From Derxia lacustris (lineage in GTDB: Bacteria > Pseudomonadota > Gammaproteobacteria > Burkholderiales > Burkholderiaceae_E), in NCBI RefSeq assembly GCF_002105195.1, contig NZ_MUHU01000025.1:186001-250000 (forward strand): a stretch of 64,000 bases of DNA, read 5' to 3'. Under the pieces are notes generated by a model, which worked only from the letters and a program-made list of their open reading frames with translations, was not told the DNA's origin and searched no databases. Within the stretch, counting starts at the first letter, position 1; each line of letters begins with the position of its first letter. The translations under genes were made by a program, and so were the position numbers. This document shows, one piece after another, positions 51,311 to 60,149 of the stretch.

Positions 51311-53095
51311 ATGCCGAGCGCCGCGAACCCGTCGCTAGCATCGGCGCCCATGCCAGTACCCAGCGATACCCATGCAAGGCTGTCCGACCTGATCGGGCTC
51401 ATCTACGACACCGCCTCGCGGCCGGGCCTCTGGCCGCAGCTGCTCGATCGCCTCTCGGCCTTCCTCGACCGGCCCGGAACGCCGGCCGACGGCGACGGCG
51501 CCGAACCCATGCTGGCGCTGCTCGCGCCGCACTTCGTCCGCGCCCACGACATGCAGCGCCGGCTCGCCGAAAGCGATGCCGCGCGCGACCTGCTCGACGG
51601 CGTGCTCGATCGCCTGCCGCTCGGCATGGCGGTGGTGCGCGGCGACGGCGCGGTGCTGTGCATCAATGCCGCGCTGCAAGCCCTCACCCAGCAGAACGGC
51701 GCGCTCGCGCAGGAAGCCGGCCGGCTGGTGTCGCGGCCGCGCGAGCTGCTCGCCGGCACGCTCGATCTGGCCCAGTCGGGCGCCGGCGAACTGCCGCTGC
51801 GGCTCGGCCAGACCGGCATGGCCGGCGCGGTCTCGCTGTGGATCAGCCGGCTCGGCCCGGCCAATGGCAGCCCGCTGTTCCTGGTGATGGCGGCCGGTCC
51901 GGCCTCGCGCGCGCTGTCGCAGGAAGGGCTGTGCGCGCTGTTCGGCCTGACGCCGGCCGAAGCCCGCGTGACCCAGCAGATCACGCTCGGCCGCAGCCTC
52001 GACGAGATCGCGGTCGGGCTGTCGGTCTCGCTCAACACCGTCAAGACGCATCTGAAGCGGGTGTTCTCCAAGGTCGGCGTGCGGCGCCAGCCTGAGCTGC
52101 TCCAGGCCATCTACTCGAGTCCGCTGTGGTTGCAGGCGCCGCCCGCGCCGGCGCCGGCCGCGCTGCCGAGCCCGTTCGCGGCCCAGCCGGTCGCGCCCTA
52201 TGCGCTGGCCGCCGCGCCGGGCCAGAACGGCGCCGACGGCCTCGGCCTGCGGCTGGCCGACGGGCGCTGGCTGGCCTATTCGGACAGCGGTCCGGCCGAC
52301 GGCCGCCCGGTGCTGCTGATGCACGGTCTGGCCGGTTCGCGCTTTCTGCGCCATCCCGACGACGGCGTGCTGCACCGGCTGCGGCTGCGGCTGATCGTGC
52401 CCGAGCGCCCGGGCAGCGGCGATTCCGATCCCCTGCCCACGCGCAGCATCGCCGACTGGGCCGCCGACATGGCGGCGCTGGTCGGCCAGCTGCGGCTCGG
52501 GCGCTATTCGCTGCTCGGCTATTCGGCCGGCGCGCCGTATGCGCTGGCGGTGGCGCTGGCCGATCCGGTACGCGTCGAGCAGCTCGGGCTGGTGGCCGCA
52601 ATGCCGCCGATCGAGCGCATCGACGACCTCGGCGCCTATGCGCCCAGCCTGCGCATGAGCCTGATGCTGGCGCGCCATGCGCCGGCCCTGCTGCCGCCGC
52701 TGCTGCGCGGCACGGTCAAGAGCGTGCGCGCCGATGTCTACCGGCATCTGGAGCAGACGCTCGACAGCGCCACCGAGGCCGACCGGCTGGCGCTGGCCGA
52801 TCCGCGCCTGCGCGCCAGCTATGCGCAGGGCCTGCTGGCCAGCGTGCGGCGCGGCGAGCAGGACCTGGTGACCGAGCTGCTGCTGCTGGCGCGGCCCTGG
52901 GAGCTGGACCTGTCCCGGCTCCAGCCGCCGGTGCGGCTGTGGCATGGCGAAGGCGACGGCATGGTCGCCATCGAGGCGGCGCACAAGCTGGCCGAGCGGC
53001 TGCCGCGCGCCCGCGTGCTGCCGCTGCCCGAGGCCGGGCATTACGCGCTCTATTCGCACTGGACCCGCATCCTCGCCGAGCTGGTCGGCGGCTGA
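51311..53095 (+). CDS. LuxR-type regulator fused to an alpha/beta hydrolase
   Basis: This 594-residue protein joins three parts: an N-terminal PAS-like sensor (about 90-200), a LuxR helix-turn-helix (about 208-266; Leu-Thr-Pro-Ala-Glu-Ala-Arg-Val and Ser-Leu-Asn-Thr-Val-Lys-Thr-His-Leu) and an alpha/beta hydrolase (about 310-590) with Leu-Met-His-Gly-Leu-Ala-Gly and the nucleophile elbow Gly-Tyr-Ser-Ala-Gly (Ser405). A C-terminal Gly-His-Tyr supplies the likely catalytic His. A start at 51350 would remove 13 residues. Such fusions could use the hydrolase fold as a ligand sensor or as an enzyme. Confidence 0.88.
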   Translation: MPSAANPSLASAPMPVPSDTHARLSDLIGLIYDTASRPGLWPQLLDRLSAFLDRPGTPADGDGAEPMLALLAPHFVRAHDMQRRLAESDAARDLLDGVLDRLPLGMAVVRGDGAVLCINAALQALTQQNGALAQEAGRLVSRPRELLAGTLDLAQSGAGELPLRLGQTGMAGAVSLWISRLGPANGSPLFLVMAAGPASRALSQEGLCALFGLTPAEARVTQQITLGRSLDEIAVGLSVSLNTVKTHLKRVFSKVGVRRQPELLQAIYSSPLWLQAPPAPAPAALPSPFAAQPVAPYALAAAPGQNGADGLGLRLADGRWLAYSDSGPADGRPVLLMHGLAGSRFLRHPDDGVLHRLRLRLIVPERPGSGDSDPLPTRSIADWAADMAALVGQLRLGRYSLLGYSAGAPYALAVALADPVRVEQLGLVAAMPPIERIDDLGAYAPSLRMSLMLARHAPALLPPLLRGTVKSVRADVYRHLEQTLDSATEADRLALADPRLRASYAQGLLASVRRGEQDLVTELLLLARPWELDLSRLQPPVRLWHGEGDGMVAIEAAHKLAERLPRARVLPLPEAGHYALYSHWTRILAELVGG

Positions 53096-53225
53096 GCCGG
53101 CGCGGCCGGCGGACGGTGGCGCCCAGGCCGCCGGCAGGCGGCCGGCCCGGCCGGGAACCGCCACCGGGCGCGCACTGTCTGCGCCCTGCCCCGGCCACCG
53201 CGCCGGCCCTCTCCTCCGCCTGCCC

Positions 53226-54329
53226 ATGACCCAGCCCCCCAAACGCATCGCCATCGTCGGCGCCGGCATTGCCGGCAGCGCCTGCGCGCGCCAGCTCGCG
53301 CTGGCCGGACTCGCTCCCGTGCTGTTCGACAAGGCGCGCGGCGCGGGCGGCCGCATGAGCACCCGGCGCGGCGAGCACGGCGGCGCCGACGGCCGGCCGC
53401 AGCCCTTCGCCTTCGACCATGGCGCGCAGTACTTCACCGCGCGCCATCCCGACTTCATCGCCGTGGTCGATGCCGGCGCCGATGCCGGCTGGATCGCGCA
53501 CTGGGCGCCCCGGCTGGCCGGCGAGGCGCGCGCCGGCAGCCTCGCGCCGCCGGCCGCCCGGCCCGACCGCGAGCTGCGCCATGTGGCCGTGCCCGGCATG
53601 CCCGAGCTGGCGCGCCGGCTGGCCGAGGGTCTGCCGCTGCGCACCCAGGCCCAGGTGACGGCGCTGGAACGCGACGGCGCCGGCTGGCGACTGCGTTTCG
53701 CGCCGGCAGCGGCGCCGGCGAGCGCAACACCGGCCGCAACGCCGACCACCTCGGCCGCGCCCACCGACGACGAAGGCTTCGACGCCGTGCTGCTGGCGCT
53801 GCCGGCCGAGCAGGCCGCCGCGCTGCTGGCCGCGCATCGCGCCGACTGGGCCGCCGCCGCGCGCGCCACGCCGATGCTGCCGTGCTGGACGCTGATGGCC
53901 ATCACCGACGCGCCCGACTGGCCCTATGACGCGGCCTGGCCGACGCGCGGCCCGCTGGCCTGGATCGCGCGCAACGACAGCAAGCCGGGCCGCCCGCGCG
54001 AACCCGGCCGCGCGCACTGGATCGCCCAGGCCAGTGCCGACTGGAGCCAGACCCAGCTGGAGCTGGACCCGGCCGAGGCCGCCGCGCGGCTGGTGAGCGA
54101 ACTGCGCGCCGCGCTCGGTCCGGCCGGCGCGCGGCTGGCGCTGCATCACGCGGTGGCGCATCGCTGGCGCTATGCACGCCCGGCCGAAGCCAGCCCGCTG
54201 GCCACCGGCGCGCCGTGGTGGGATGCGGCGCTGAGCCTCGGCGCCTGCGGCGACTTCCTCGGCGGGCCGCGCGTGGAAGCGGCGTTTCTGAACGGCCGGG
54301 CGCTGGCGCAACGGCTGCTGGCCGGCTGA
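53226..54329 (+). CDS. FAD-dependent oxidoreductase, renalase-like
   Basis: This 367-residue protein begins with the dinucleotide motif Val-Gly-Ala-Gly-Ile-Ala-Gly-Ser (residues 11-18), has Arg-Gly-Ala-Gly-Gly-Arg-Met-Ser-Thr-Arg (about 38-47) and Phe-Asp-His-Gly-Ala-Gln-Tyr-Phe-Thr, matching the renalase/NAD(P)-binding amine oxidase-like group, and a C-terminal Gly-Asp-Phe-Leu-Gly-Gly-Pro-Arg-Val-Glu. Substrate is unknown; bacterial renalases can oxidise misreduced nicotinamides. An Ala/Thr-rich insert occurs near residue 165. Confidence 0.9.
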   Translation: MTQPPKRIAIVGAGIAGSACARQLALAGLAPVLFDKARGAGGRMSTRRGEHGGADGRPQPFAFDHGAQYFTARHPDFIAVVDAGADAGWIAHWAPRLAGEARAGSLAPPAARPDRELRHVAVPGMPELARRLAEGLPLRTQAQVTALERDGAGWRLRFAPAAAPASATPAATPTTSAAPTDDEGFDAVLLALPAEQAAALLAAHRADWAAAARATPMLPCWTLMAITDAPDWPYDAAWPTRGPLAWIARNDSKPGRPREPGRAHWIAQASADWSQTQLELDPAEAAARLVSELRAALGPAGARLALHHAVAHRWRYARPAEASPLATGAPWWDAALSLGACGDFLGGPRVEAAFLNGRALAQRLLAG

Positions 54330-54421
54330 GTCGCGCGGCGCGCCGGCATGCCGGCCGGCGCACGGACCCGCGCAGACAGGCGCACAGTCCGACGCCCGCG
54401 CCGCAGCGCAGCGCCGGCGCG

Positions 54422-57400
54422 TCAGCCGGCGCTGCGCCCGCCCCGGCCCCAGCGCAGCACCTGCGCATACAGCCGCGCCACGTCGAGCGGCTTGCCGAGG
54501 TGGTCGTCCATGCCGGCGGCCAGCGCGCGCTCGCGGTCCTCGGCCAGCACGCCGGCGGTCATCGCGATGACCGGCAGCGCTTGCAGCGCGCTGCGGGCGC
54601 GGATCTCGCGGGTGGCGGCATAGCCGTCCATGCCGGGCATCTGGCAGTCCATCAGCACGCAGTCGAAATGCGGATCGGCGTCCAGCCGGGCCAGCGCCGT
54701 CGCGCCGCTGTCGGCGCAGCTCACGTCCACGCCGGCATGCGCCAGCAGCTCGCGCGCCACCTCCTGGTTGACCGGGCTGTCGTCGACCAGCAGCACGCGC
54801 AGCCCGGCCAGCTCGGCCGGCGGCGCGGGCATGACCCAGCGCGGCCCGGCGGCGGCCGCGTCGTCGGCGCCACGCCCGCCCGTCGCCGGCAGCGGCCGCC
54901 GGGTGCGCAGCAGGCAGTCGTGCAGCGACGACGGCGTGACCGGCTTGGACAGCACCTCGGCCAGATCGAGGCCGGCGGCGGCGCGCAGCGCCTCGCCACG
55001 GTCGAAGGCGGTCACCAGCAGCACGCGCGGCACCCGGCCGCCGAAGCGCGCCGCCAGCCGCTCGCCGAGCCGGCGCGCCACTTCCACGCCGTCCATGCCG
55101 GGCATCTGCCAGTCGATCAGCACCCAGTCCCAGCAGGCGTCGGCCAGCTCGGCCTGATCGAGCGCGGCCACGCCGTCGGGCGCGCGCGCCACCGCCAGGC
55201 CGAGCGATTCGGCCATCTCGCCGAGCACTTCGCGCGCATCGGCGTTGTCGTCGACCAGCAGCAGCCGGCAGCCGCGCAGTTCATGGTCGAGCGGCAGCGT
55301 GGCGCCACCGCCGACGCCAAGTCGCGCATGAAAGTGGAAGGTGCTGCCGATGCCGGGCTGGCTCTCGGCCCAGATGCCGCCGCCCATGCGCGTGACCAGT
55401 TCGCGGCAGATGCTCAGCCCGAGCCCGCTGCCGCCGAAGCGCCGGGTGGTGCTGCTGTCGGCCTGCACGAAGGGCTCGAACAGCCGCTCGCGCTGGGCCG
55501 GCGACAGGCCGATGCCGGTATCGCGCACCCAGCCGTGCAGCAGCAGTTCGCCGTCGCGCGGCTCGCCCAGGCTCAGGCCCAGGGTGACGCTGCCGCGCTC
55601 GGTGAACTTGATGGCATTGCTGGCCAGATTGACCAGCACCTGGCGCAGCCGGGTCGGGTCGCCGACGAGGCGCGCCGGCAGGTCGGCCGGCGCGCTCACC
55701 AGCAGCTCCAGCCCCTTGCGCGCGGCGGCGTCGGCGATCAGGTCGATGCAGTCGTCGAGCAGCTTTTGCGGCGCGAACTCGACCCGCTCCAGCTCCAGCC
55801 GGCCGGCCTCGATCTTGGACATGTCGAGCAGGTCGTCGAGCAGATGCAGCAGGTCGAGCGCGGCGCGATGGGCCTTGCCGATCTGGTCGCGCGGCCGCTC
55901 GCCGAGGCCGTCGTTCATCAGCGCCAGCCGGGTCATGCCGATGATGGCGTTCATCGGCGTGCGGATTTCATGGCTCATGTTGGCCAGGAAGGCCGACTTG
56001 GCGCGGGTGGCCTCCTGCGCCGCCGCGCTGGCGGCGCGCAGCGCGTCCTCCGACGCCTTGCGCGCGCTGATGTCGTCGACCACCGCGAAGAACTGGCCCT
56101 CGCCCTCGTCGCCCACGCGCATCAGCGCCACGCTGGCGGTGAAGCTGGCGCCGTCGATGCGGGTATGGGTCCAGTCGAAGCGGCGCGAGCCGCCGGTCTC
56201 GATGCCGTCGCCGTCGCCGAGGATGTCGCGCACATGCGCCTCGCTGCTGCGGCCGTCGGCCTGGAGCGGCGGCGACAGCGGCGCGCGCCACGGCAGCAGG
56301 CCTTCGAGCGCGCCGGCATGGCTGGCGCCGAACAGCCGCAGCGCGGCCGGATTGCAGCGGTGGATGCCGGTGTCGAAGTCGAAGAAGAAGAAGGCGACCG
56401 GCGCATGCTCGAAGGCGGCGTCGAAGCGGCGCTCGGCGGCATGGCGCGCGGTCACGTCGAGCCAGAAGCCGTCGATCAGGCTGGCGCCGCCGCCGTCGGT
56501 CGAGCGCCGGCCGTCGACCGCGATCCAGCGCTCGCGGCCGTCGATCACCGCCATCACCGTGCGCGGCGCGGTCGGCGGATCGCGCGGATCGAGCCCGAGC
56601 AGCTGCCACGGCCGCTGCGGCGCGGCATGCAGCGCCTCCTCGCTCAGGCCGAACAGCCGCGCCGCGCCGCCGCCCACGAACACGAAGCTGGTGCTGCCGT
56701 CCTCGGTCACGCGATAACGGAACAGCGTGAGCGGCAGCGAGGCGACCATGTCGAGCAGCTCGCTGCGGGTGCGCCGGACCAGCCGCTCGCGCTCGTTGCC
56801 GCGCCAGCCCAGCCACACCAGCGCCCAGCCGACGATGAGCGCCAGCATGGTCACGTTGAGCACGCCGGCGATCACGGTCGGCTCCTCGTCGAGCGGCGCC
56901 AGCACCCAGACCCGGTAGGGATAGCCGGCCACCGCCTGCGCGCGCACCAGATGCGGCCGGCCGTCGATCTCGACCGCCGGATGGGCGCTGCCGGCGAACT
57001 CGCGCGTGGCCGGAGTCCAGTCCAGACGCGGCGGCAGGCGCAGGAACTGCTGGGTCAGCCGCGCCTCGGCCCCGGCCGGATAGGGCAGCAGCGGCAGCTG
57101 CGACAGCACCAGCGCGGGCCGGTTGGCCGCGATGACGATGCCGTCGTCGTCGGTCAGCAGCAGCAGCGCGCCGGTGGCATCGGCGAACAGCCGCTCCAGC
57201 GCCGCCGGATCGCTCTTGAACAGCAGCGCGCCGAGGGTGCGGCCGGCCTCGGTCACGCGCGCCACGAAGCTGAAGCCGCGCTTTCCGCTCACGCTGCCCA
57301 CCGTGTACATGTAGCCGCGCCCGTCGCGCAGCGCCGCGATCACCGCGCTGCGGTCGTTCACGTTCAGGCCGATGGTGTCGCGCTCGCCGGCGGCATAGCC

Positions 57401-57856
57401 GCTGTCGACCAGCGACACGCCCTCGGCGCTGATGAGCGCGGCCTGCTGCACCTCGAAATCGCGCGTCAGGTCGAGCAGCCAGTGCGCCATCGCCGGCACC
57501 TCGGGCCGGCCCAGCAGCGCGCGCCGCGCCAGCTCGGCCTCGGCGGCATCGGCCGGCGGCTGTGCCGGCCCGGGCCGGGCGCGCAGAAAGCCGGTCACCT
57601 GCGGCAGCCGCGCCACCGTCACCGGCAGCGCCGACCACTGGCGGAAGCTGATGTCGACGTTGTAGACCGCGCTGCGCAGCCGGTCGGCGGCCTCGGCATC
57701 GATGTCGGCGCGGTAGTCGGACAGGCGCCGGCCGCCGATGAAGGTGGCGCCCAGCAGCACCACCGCCAGCCAGGCCGTCGCCGCCAGCAGCCAGCCACGG
57801 CCGCTGCCCTCCGTGCGTGCCGCGTCGCTGCGCCCGATGCTGGCCTGCTTTGGCAT
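54422..57856 (-). CDS. Hybrid sensor histidine kinase with two receiver domains
   Basis: This 1144-residue protein has a transmembrane helix at 21-42, a periplasmic Cache-like sensor (about 45-325), a second helix (about 328-350), two PAS domains (about 365-470 and 475-600), a HisKA domain with Ser-His-Glu-Ile-Arg-Thr-Pro (His629), an ATPase domain and two receiver domains with phospho-acceptors Asp915 and Asp1070. There is no HPt domain, so phosphate must pass to a separate protein. Near-perfect GGAG spacing supports the ATG at 57856. The ligand is unknown. Confidence 0.93.
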   Translation of the reverse strand: MPKQASIGRSDAARTEGSGRGWLLAATAWLAVVLLGATFIGGRRLSDYRADIDAEAADRLRSAVYNVDISFRQWSALPVTVARLPQVTGFLRARPGPAQPPADAAEAELARRALLGRPEVPAMAHWLLDLTRDFEVQQAALISAEGVSLVDSGYAAGERDTIGLNVNDRSAVIAALRDGRGYMYTVGSVSGKRGFSFVARVTEAGRTLGALLFKSDPAALERLFADATGALLLLTDDDGIVIAANRPALVLSQLPLLPYPAGAEARLTQQFLRLPPRLDWTPATREFAGSAHPAVEIDGRPHLVRAQAVAGYPYRVWVLAPLDEEPTVIAGVLNVTMLALIVGWALVWLGWRGNERERLVRRTRSELLDMVASLPLTLFRYRVTEDGSTSFVFVGGGAARLFGLSEEALHAAPQRPWQLLGLDPRDPPTAPRTVMAVIDGRERWIAVDGRRSTDGGGASLIDGFWLDVTARHAAERRFDAAFEHAPVAFFFFDFDTGIHRCNPAALRLFGASHAGALEGLLPWRAPLSPPLQADGRSSEAHVRDILGDGDGIETGGSRRFDWTHTRIDGASFTASVALMRVGDEGEGQFFAVVDDISARKASEDALRAASAAAQEATRAKSAFLANMSHEIRTPMNAIIGMTRLALMNDGLGERPRDQIGKAHRAALDLLHLLDDLLDMSKIEAGRLELERVEFAPQKLLDDCIDLIADAAARKGLELLVSAPADLPARLVGDPTRLRQVLVNLASNAIKFTERGSVTLGLSLGEPRDGELLLHGWVRDTGIGLSPAQRERLFEPFVQADSSTTRRFGGSGLGLSICRELVTRMGGGIWAESQPGIGSTFHFHARLGVGGGATLPLDHELRGCRLLLVDDNADAREVLGEMAESLGLAVARAPDGVAALDQAELADACWDWVLIDWQMPGMDGVEVARRLGERLAARFGGRVPRVLLVTAFDRGEALRAAAGLDLAEVLSKPVTPSSLHDCLLRTRRPLPATGGRGADDAAAAGPRWVMPAPPAELAGLRVLLVDDSPVNQEVARELLAHAGVDVSCADSGATALARLDADPHFDCVLMDCQMPGMDGYAATREIRARSALQALPVIAMTAGVLAEDRERALAAGMDDHLGKPLDVARLYAQVLRWGRGGRSAG

Positions 57857-58014
57857 CGCTCCCGCTCCTGTCCCGTGTCGTTGTGTTTGGTGCTGCGCTC
57901 TGCGGCGCGCGGTCCAGCCTGGGCCGAGCCGGCGCCGCCGGCAATCGGTGGCATCCGATGCCGCGCCGCAAGGCATGCTGGCGCCATTGTCGACTCAGCC
58001 CCGGGTTGTCCACG

Positions 58015-59040
58015 ATGCCCTCGACCCCATTCCGTACCAGCGGCGCAGCGGCGGCGCCGAAGCTGGCCTTCATCGGCGCCGGCCGGCTCGCCAGCACCCT
58101 GGCGCGCGCCCTGGCCCGGCGCGGCGCCCGCGTGGTGGCCGTGGCCAGCCGCCAGCCGGCCTCGGCGCAAGCGCTTGCGGCCCGGCTGCCCGGCTGCATC
58201 GCCACCGCGGCGCAGGCCGCCGTCGATGGCGCCGATCTGGTCTTCCTCACCGTGCCCGACGACGCCATCGCGCCGGCGGCGGCGGCGCTGCGCTGGCGCG
58301 CCGGCATGGCCGTGGTGCATTGCAGCGGCGCCACCGAGCTGAGCGCGCTCGACGCCGCCGCGCAGGCCGGCGCCGCGACCGGCGGATTTCATCCGCTGCA
58401 AATCTTTTCCGATCCCGAGCTGGCGCTCGATCTGCTCGACGGCGCCAGCGTGGCGATCGAGGCGCCGGCCGCGCTCGAAGCGCAATTGCGCGCGCTGGCC
58501 GCCAGCGTGGGCCTGCGGCCGCTGCGGTTGCCGCCCGGCGCGCGGGCGCGTTATCACGGCTCGGCCGGGCATGCGGCCAGCTTTCTGCTGACGCTGCTGC
58601 ATGAGGCGGCCCGGGTCTGGGCCAGCTTCGGCATCGCCGAGGACGACGCGCTGGCGGCGCTGCTGCCGATCACGCGCGGCACGCTGGCGGCGGCGCAAAG
58701 CCGCGGGCTGGCCGGCGCCGCGTCGGGGCCGCCGTCGCGCGGCGATGTGGGCGTGATGGCGCGGCATCTGGCGGCGCTCGATGCGCTCGACGCGGCCGAG
58801 CTGGCGCGCGCGAAGGAGGCGACGGAGGCGGCGAGTGCGACCGGCGCGGCAGATGAGGCCGACGCGACGCAGGCCGCGCGCGCCGCCGCCAATGCCGCGC
58901 CCGGCGGCCACGGCGCGCTCTACCGCGAACTCACGCGGCGCCAGCTCTGGCTGGTCGAGCGTGCCGGCCGGGTCGATGCCGCCCGCCTCGCCGCGATGGC
59001 CCGGCTCATCGCCGCCGCGCCCGCCGAGCGCGGCGACTGA
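58015..59040 (+). CDS. Rossmann-fold DUF2520 protein
   Basis: This 341-residue protein has an N-terminal NAD(P) motif Phe-Ile-Gly-Ala-Gly-Arg-Leu-Ala-Ser (residues 19-27) and a C-terminal helical DUF2520 domain with Phe-His-Pro-Leu-Gln (about 128-132), related to pyrroline-5-carboxylate reductase-like and ketopantoate reductase-like dehydrogenases. An Ala/Glu-rich insert (about 265-305) extends it beyond usual family length. The ATG at 58015 gives a good N-terminal fold. It is divergent from the histidine kinase. Confidence 0.88.
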   Translation: MPSTPFRTSGAAAAPKLAFIGAGRLASTLARALARRGARVVAVASRQPASAQALAARLPGCIATAAQAAVDGADLVFLTVPDDAIAPAAAALRWRAGMAVVHCSGATELSALDAAAQAGAATGGFHPLQIFSDPELALDLLDGASVAIEAPAALEAQLRALAASVGLRPLRLPPGARARYHGSAGHAASFLLTLLHEAARVWASFGIAEDDALAALLPITRGTLAAAQSRGLAGAASGPPSRGDVGVMARHLAALDALDAAELARAKEATEAASATGAADEADATQAARAAANAAPGGHGALYRELTRRQLWLVERAGRVDAARLAAMARLIAAAPAERGD

Positions 59041-59060
59041 GCCCGGTCCCAACATGACAA

Positions 59061-59089
59061 AAGCCGGACCCCGTGCGGGAATCCGGCTT
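59061..59089. terminator. Hairpin after the DUF2520 gene
   Basis: AAGCCGGA pairs with TCCGGCTT, with a smaller inner stem CCCG/CGGG. It lies between two convergent genes and has no long T-run, so it is a weak bidirectional terminator candidate. Confidence 0.4.
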
Positions 59090-59225
59090 GCCGTGCCCGG
59101 AGCGGCGCAAGCATCGGGGGCGGCCGTCAGGCCAGGGTCACCCGATCACCCCCCGCTCCCGGCGAATCCCGGTCGGTGCCGCCGGCGCGGCAAGGTCACG
59201 ACCGAAAACGCTGGAACCGGCGCGA

Positions 59226-59642
59226 TCAGGACTTGGCCGCCTTCGAGTACTCGAACTCGGGCAGCGCCTTGATCGCATCCTTGGTCGCGCCCGGCAGCAC
59301 CAGCTTGCCGGCGCTCTGGCGGAACTGCTGCACCGGGATCGCCACCTCATGCTTGCCGAGGCCGACGAAGCCGCCCGCGCCGACGATGGCGTAGGACACC
59401 GAGCGGTCCGGCGCGACGATGATGTCGTCCACCTTGCCGACCTTCTCCTGCGCCTCGTTGTAGACGGTCGCGCCCAGGATCTGCTTCTTGACGCTCCAGC
59501 CGTTGATGAGCTCCTTGACCTCGGTCTGGCTGATGCCGAGGGTCGTCGAGCCGGCCTGCTGGGCCAGCGCCACGCCGGCCGTGCCGACCAGCGCGCCGGT
59601 CAGCGCGACGATGGCGAAACCTCTGGTGAGTTGCTTGTTCAT
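59226..59642 (-). CDS. Exported PRC-barrel domain protein
   Basis: This 138-residue protein has a signal peptide (hydrophobic residues about 8-27, ending Ala-Leu-Ala-Gln) and a PRC-barrel domain (Ile-Leu-Gly-Ala-Thr-Val-Tyr-Asn, Val-Gly-Lys-Val-Asp-Asp-Ile-Ile-Val-Ala-Pro). Periplasmic PRC-barrel proteins of this size are common in proteobacteria and are of unknown function. GGGAG precedes the ATG at 59642. Confidence 0.9.
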   Translation of the reverse strand: MNKQLTRGFAIVALTGALVGTAGVALAQQAGSTTLGISQTEVKELINGWSVKKQILGATVYNEAQEKVGKVDDIIVAPDRSVSYAIVGAGGFVGLGKHEVAIPVQQFRQSAGKLVLPGATKDAIKALPEFEYSKAAKS

Positions 59643-59776
59643 TCCGGGCTCCCGTGTCTGTGTGGAGCCAGTGTCGCCGTGGGTCGCCGGCCGGCGCGCA
59701 GGCCCCCGCCGCATGGCCGCGTCGGCGCCGGCACGCAGCGGATGTCAGCCGGGCGCCGACACCGGCGGCGGCCGGC

Positions 59777-59956
59777 TCAGTCGCGCCGCAGGCTCGCCAG
59801 CCGCGCGCGGCACAGCGCCACCAGCTCGACCGCGCCGCCCAGCATGCCGAGCGCCAGCGCCAGCGCCGAACCGCGCGCGCTGCGCCGCACCACCACGCCG
59901 GCGGAACCGGCCAGCCGGCCGCCCGGCGATTGAATGAAGACGATCTGGCCGCGCAT
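59777..59956 (-). CDS. Small membrane protein of unknown function
   Basis: This 59-residue protein starts at the ATG at 59956, where AAGGAG sits 7 bases upstream. It has one hydrophobic stretch (about 29-48, Ala-Leu-Ala-Leu-Ala-Leu-Gly) and a basic tail (Arg-Arg). An earlier ATG at 59983 would add nine residues but lacks a ribosome-binding site. No family is recognised. It is on the same strand as, and 134 bases upstream of, the PRC-barrel gene. Confidence 0.5.
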   Translation of the reverse strand: MRGQIVFIQSPGGRLAGSAGVVVRRSARGSALALALGMLGGAVELVALCRARLASLRRD

Positions 59957-60149
59957 CGGGACTCTCCTTTCGTGGCACGCCAATGAAGGAACGGTTGCGC
60001 ACCGGTGAAGCCTGCAAGCTAGTCGCGCCGCATGACCGATTCATTGCATCGGCCGGCACACGGCGGGGCTATGGTTGGGGCTGGCGCGCCGACATGGCCG
60101 CCAGCGCCCGGCGGCCTGTCTGCCGTCTTTCCGCCCCTGCCGCGCCGCA

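Noticed and set aside
54215..58342. A 1375-codon open frame on the plus strand opposite the histidine kinase
   Set aside because: It is antisense to a clear kinase. Its translation is Arg/Gln/His/Ala-rich without any domain, as expected from the third-position GC of the opposite strand.
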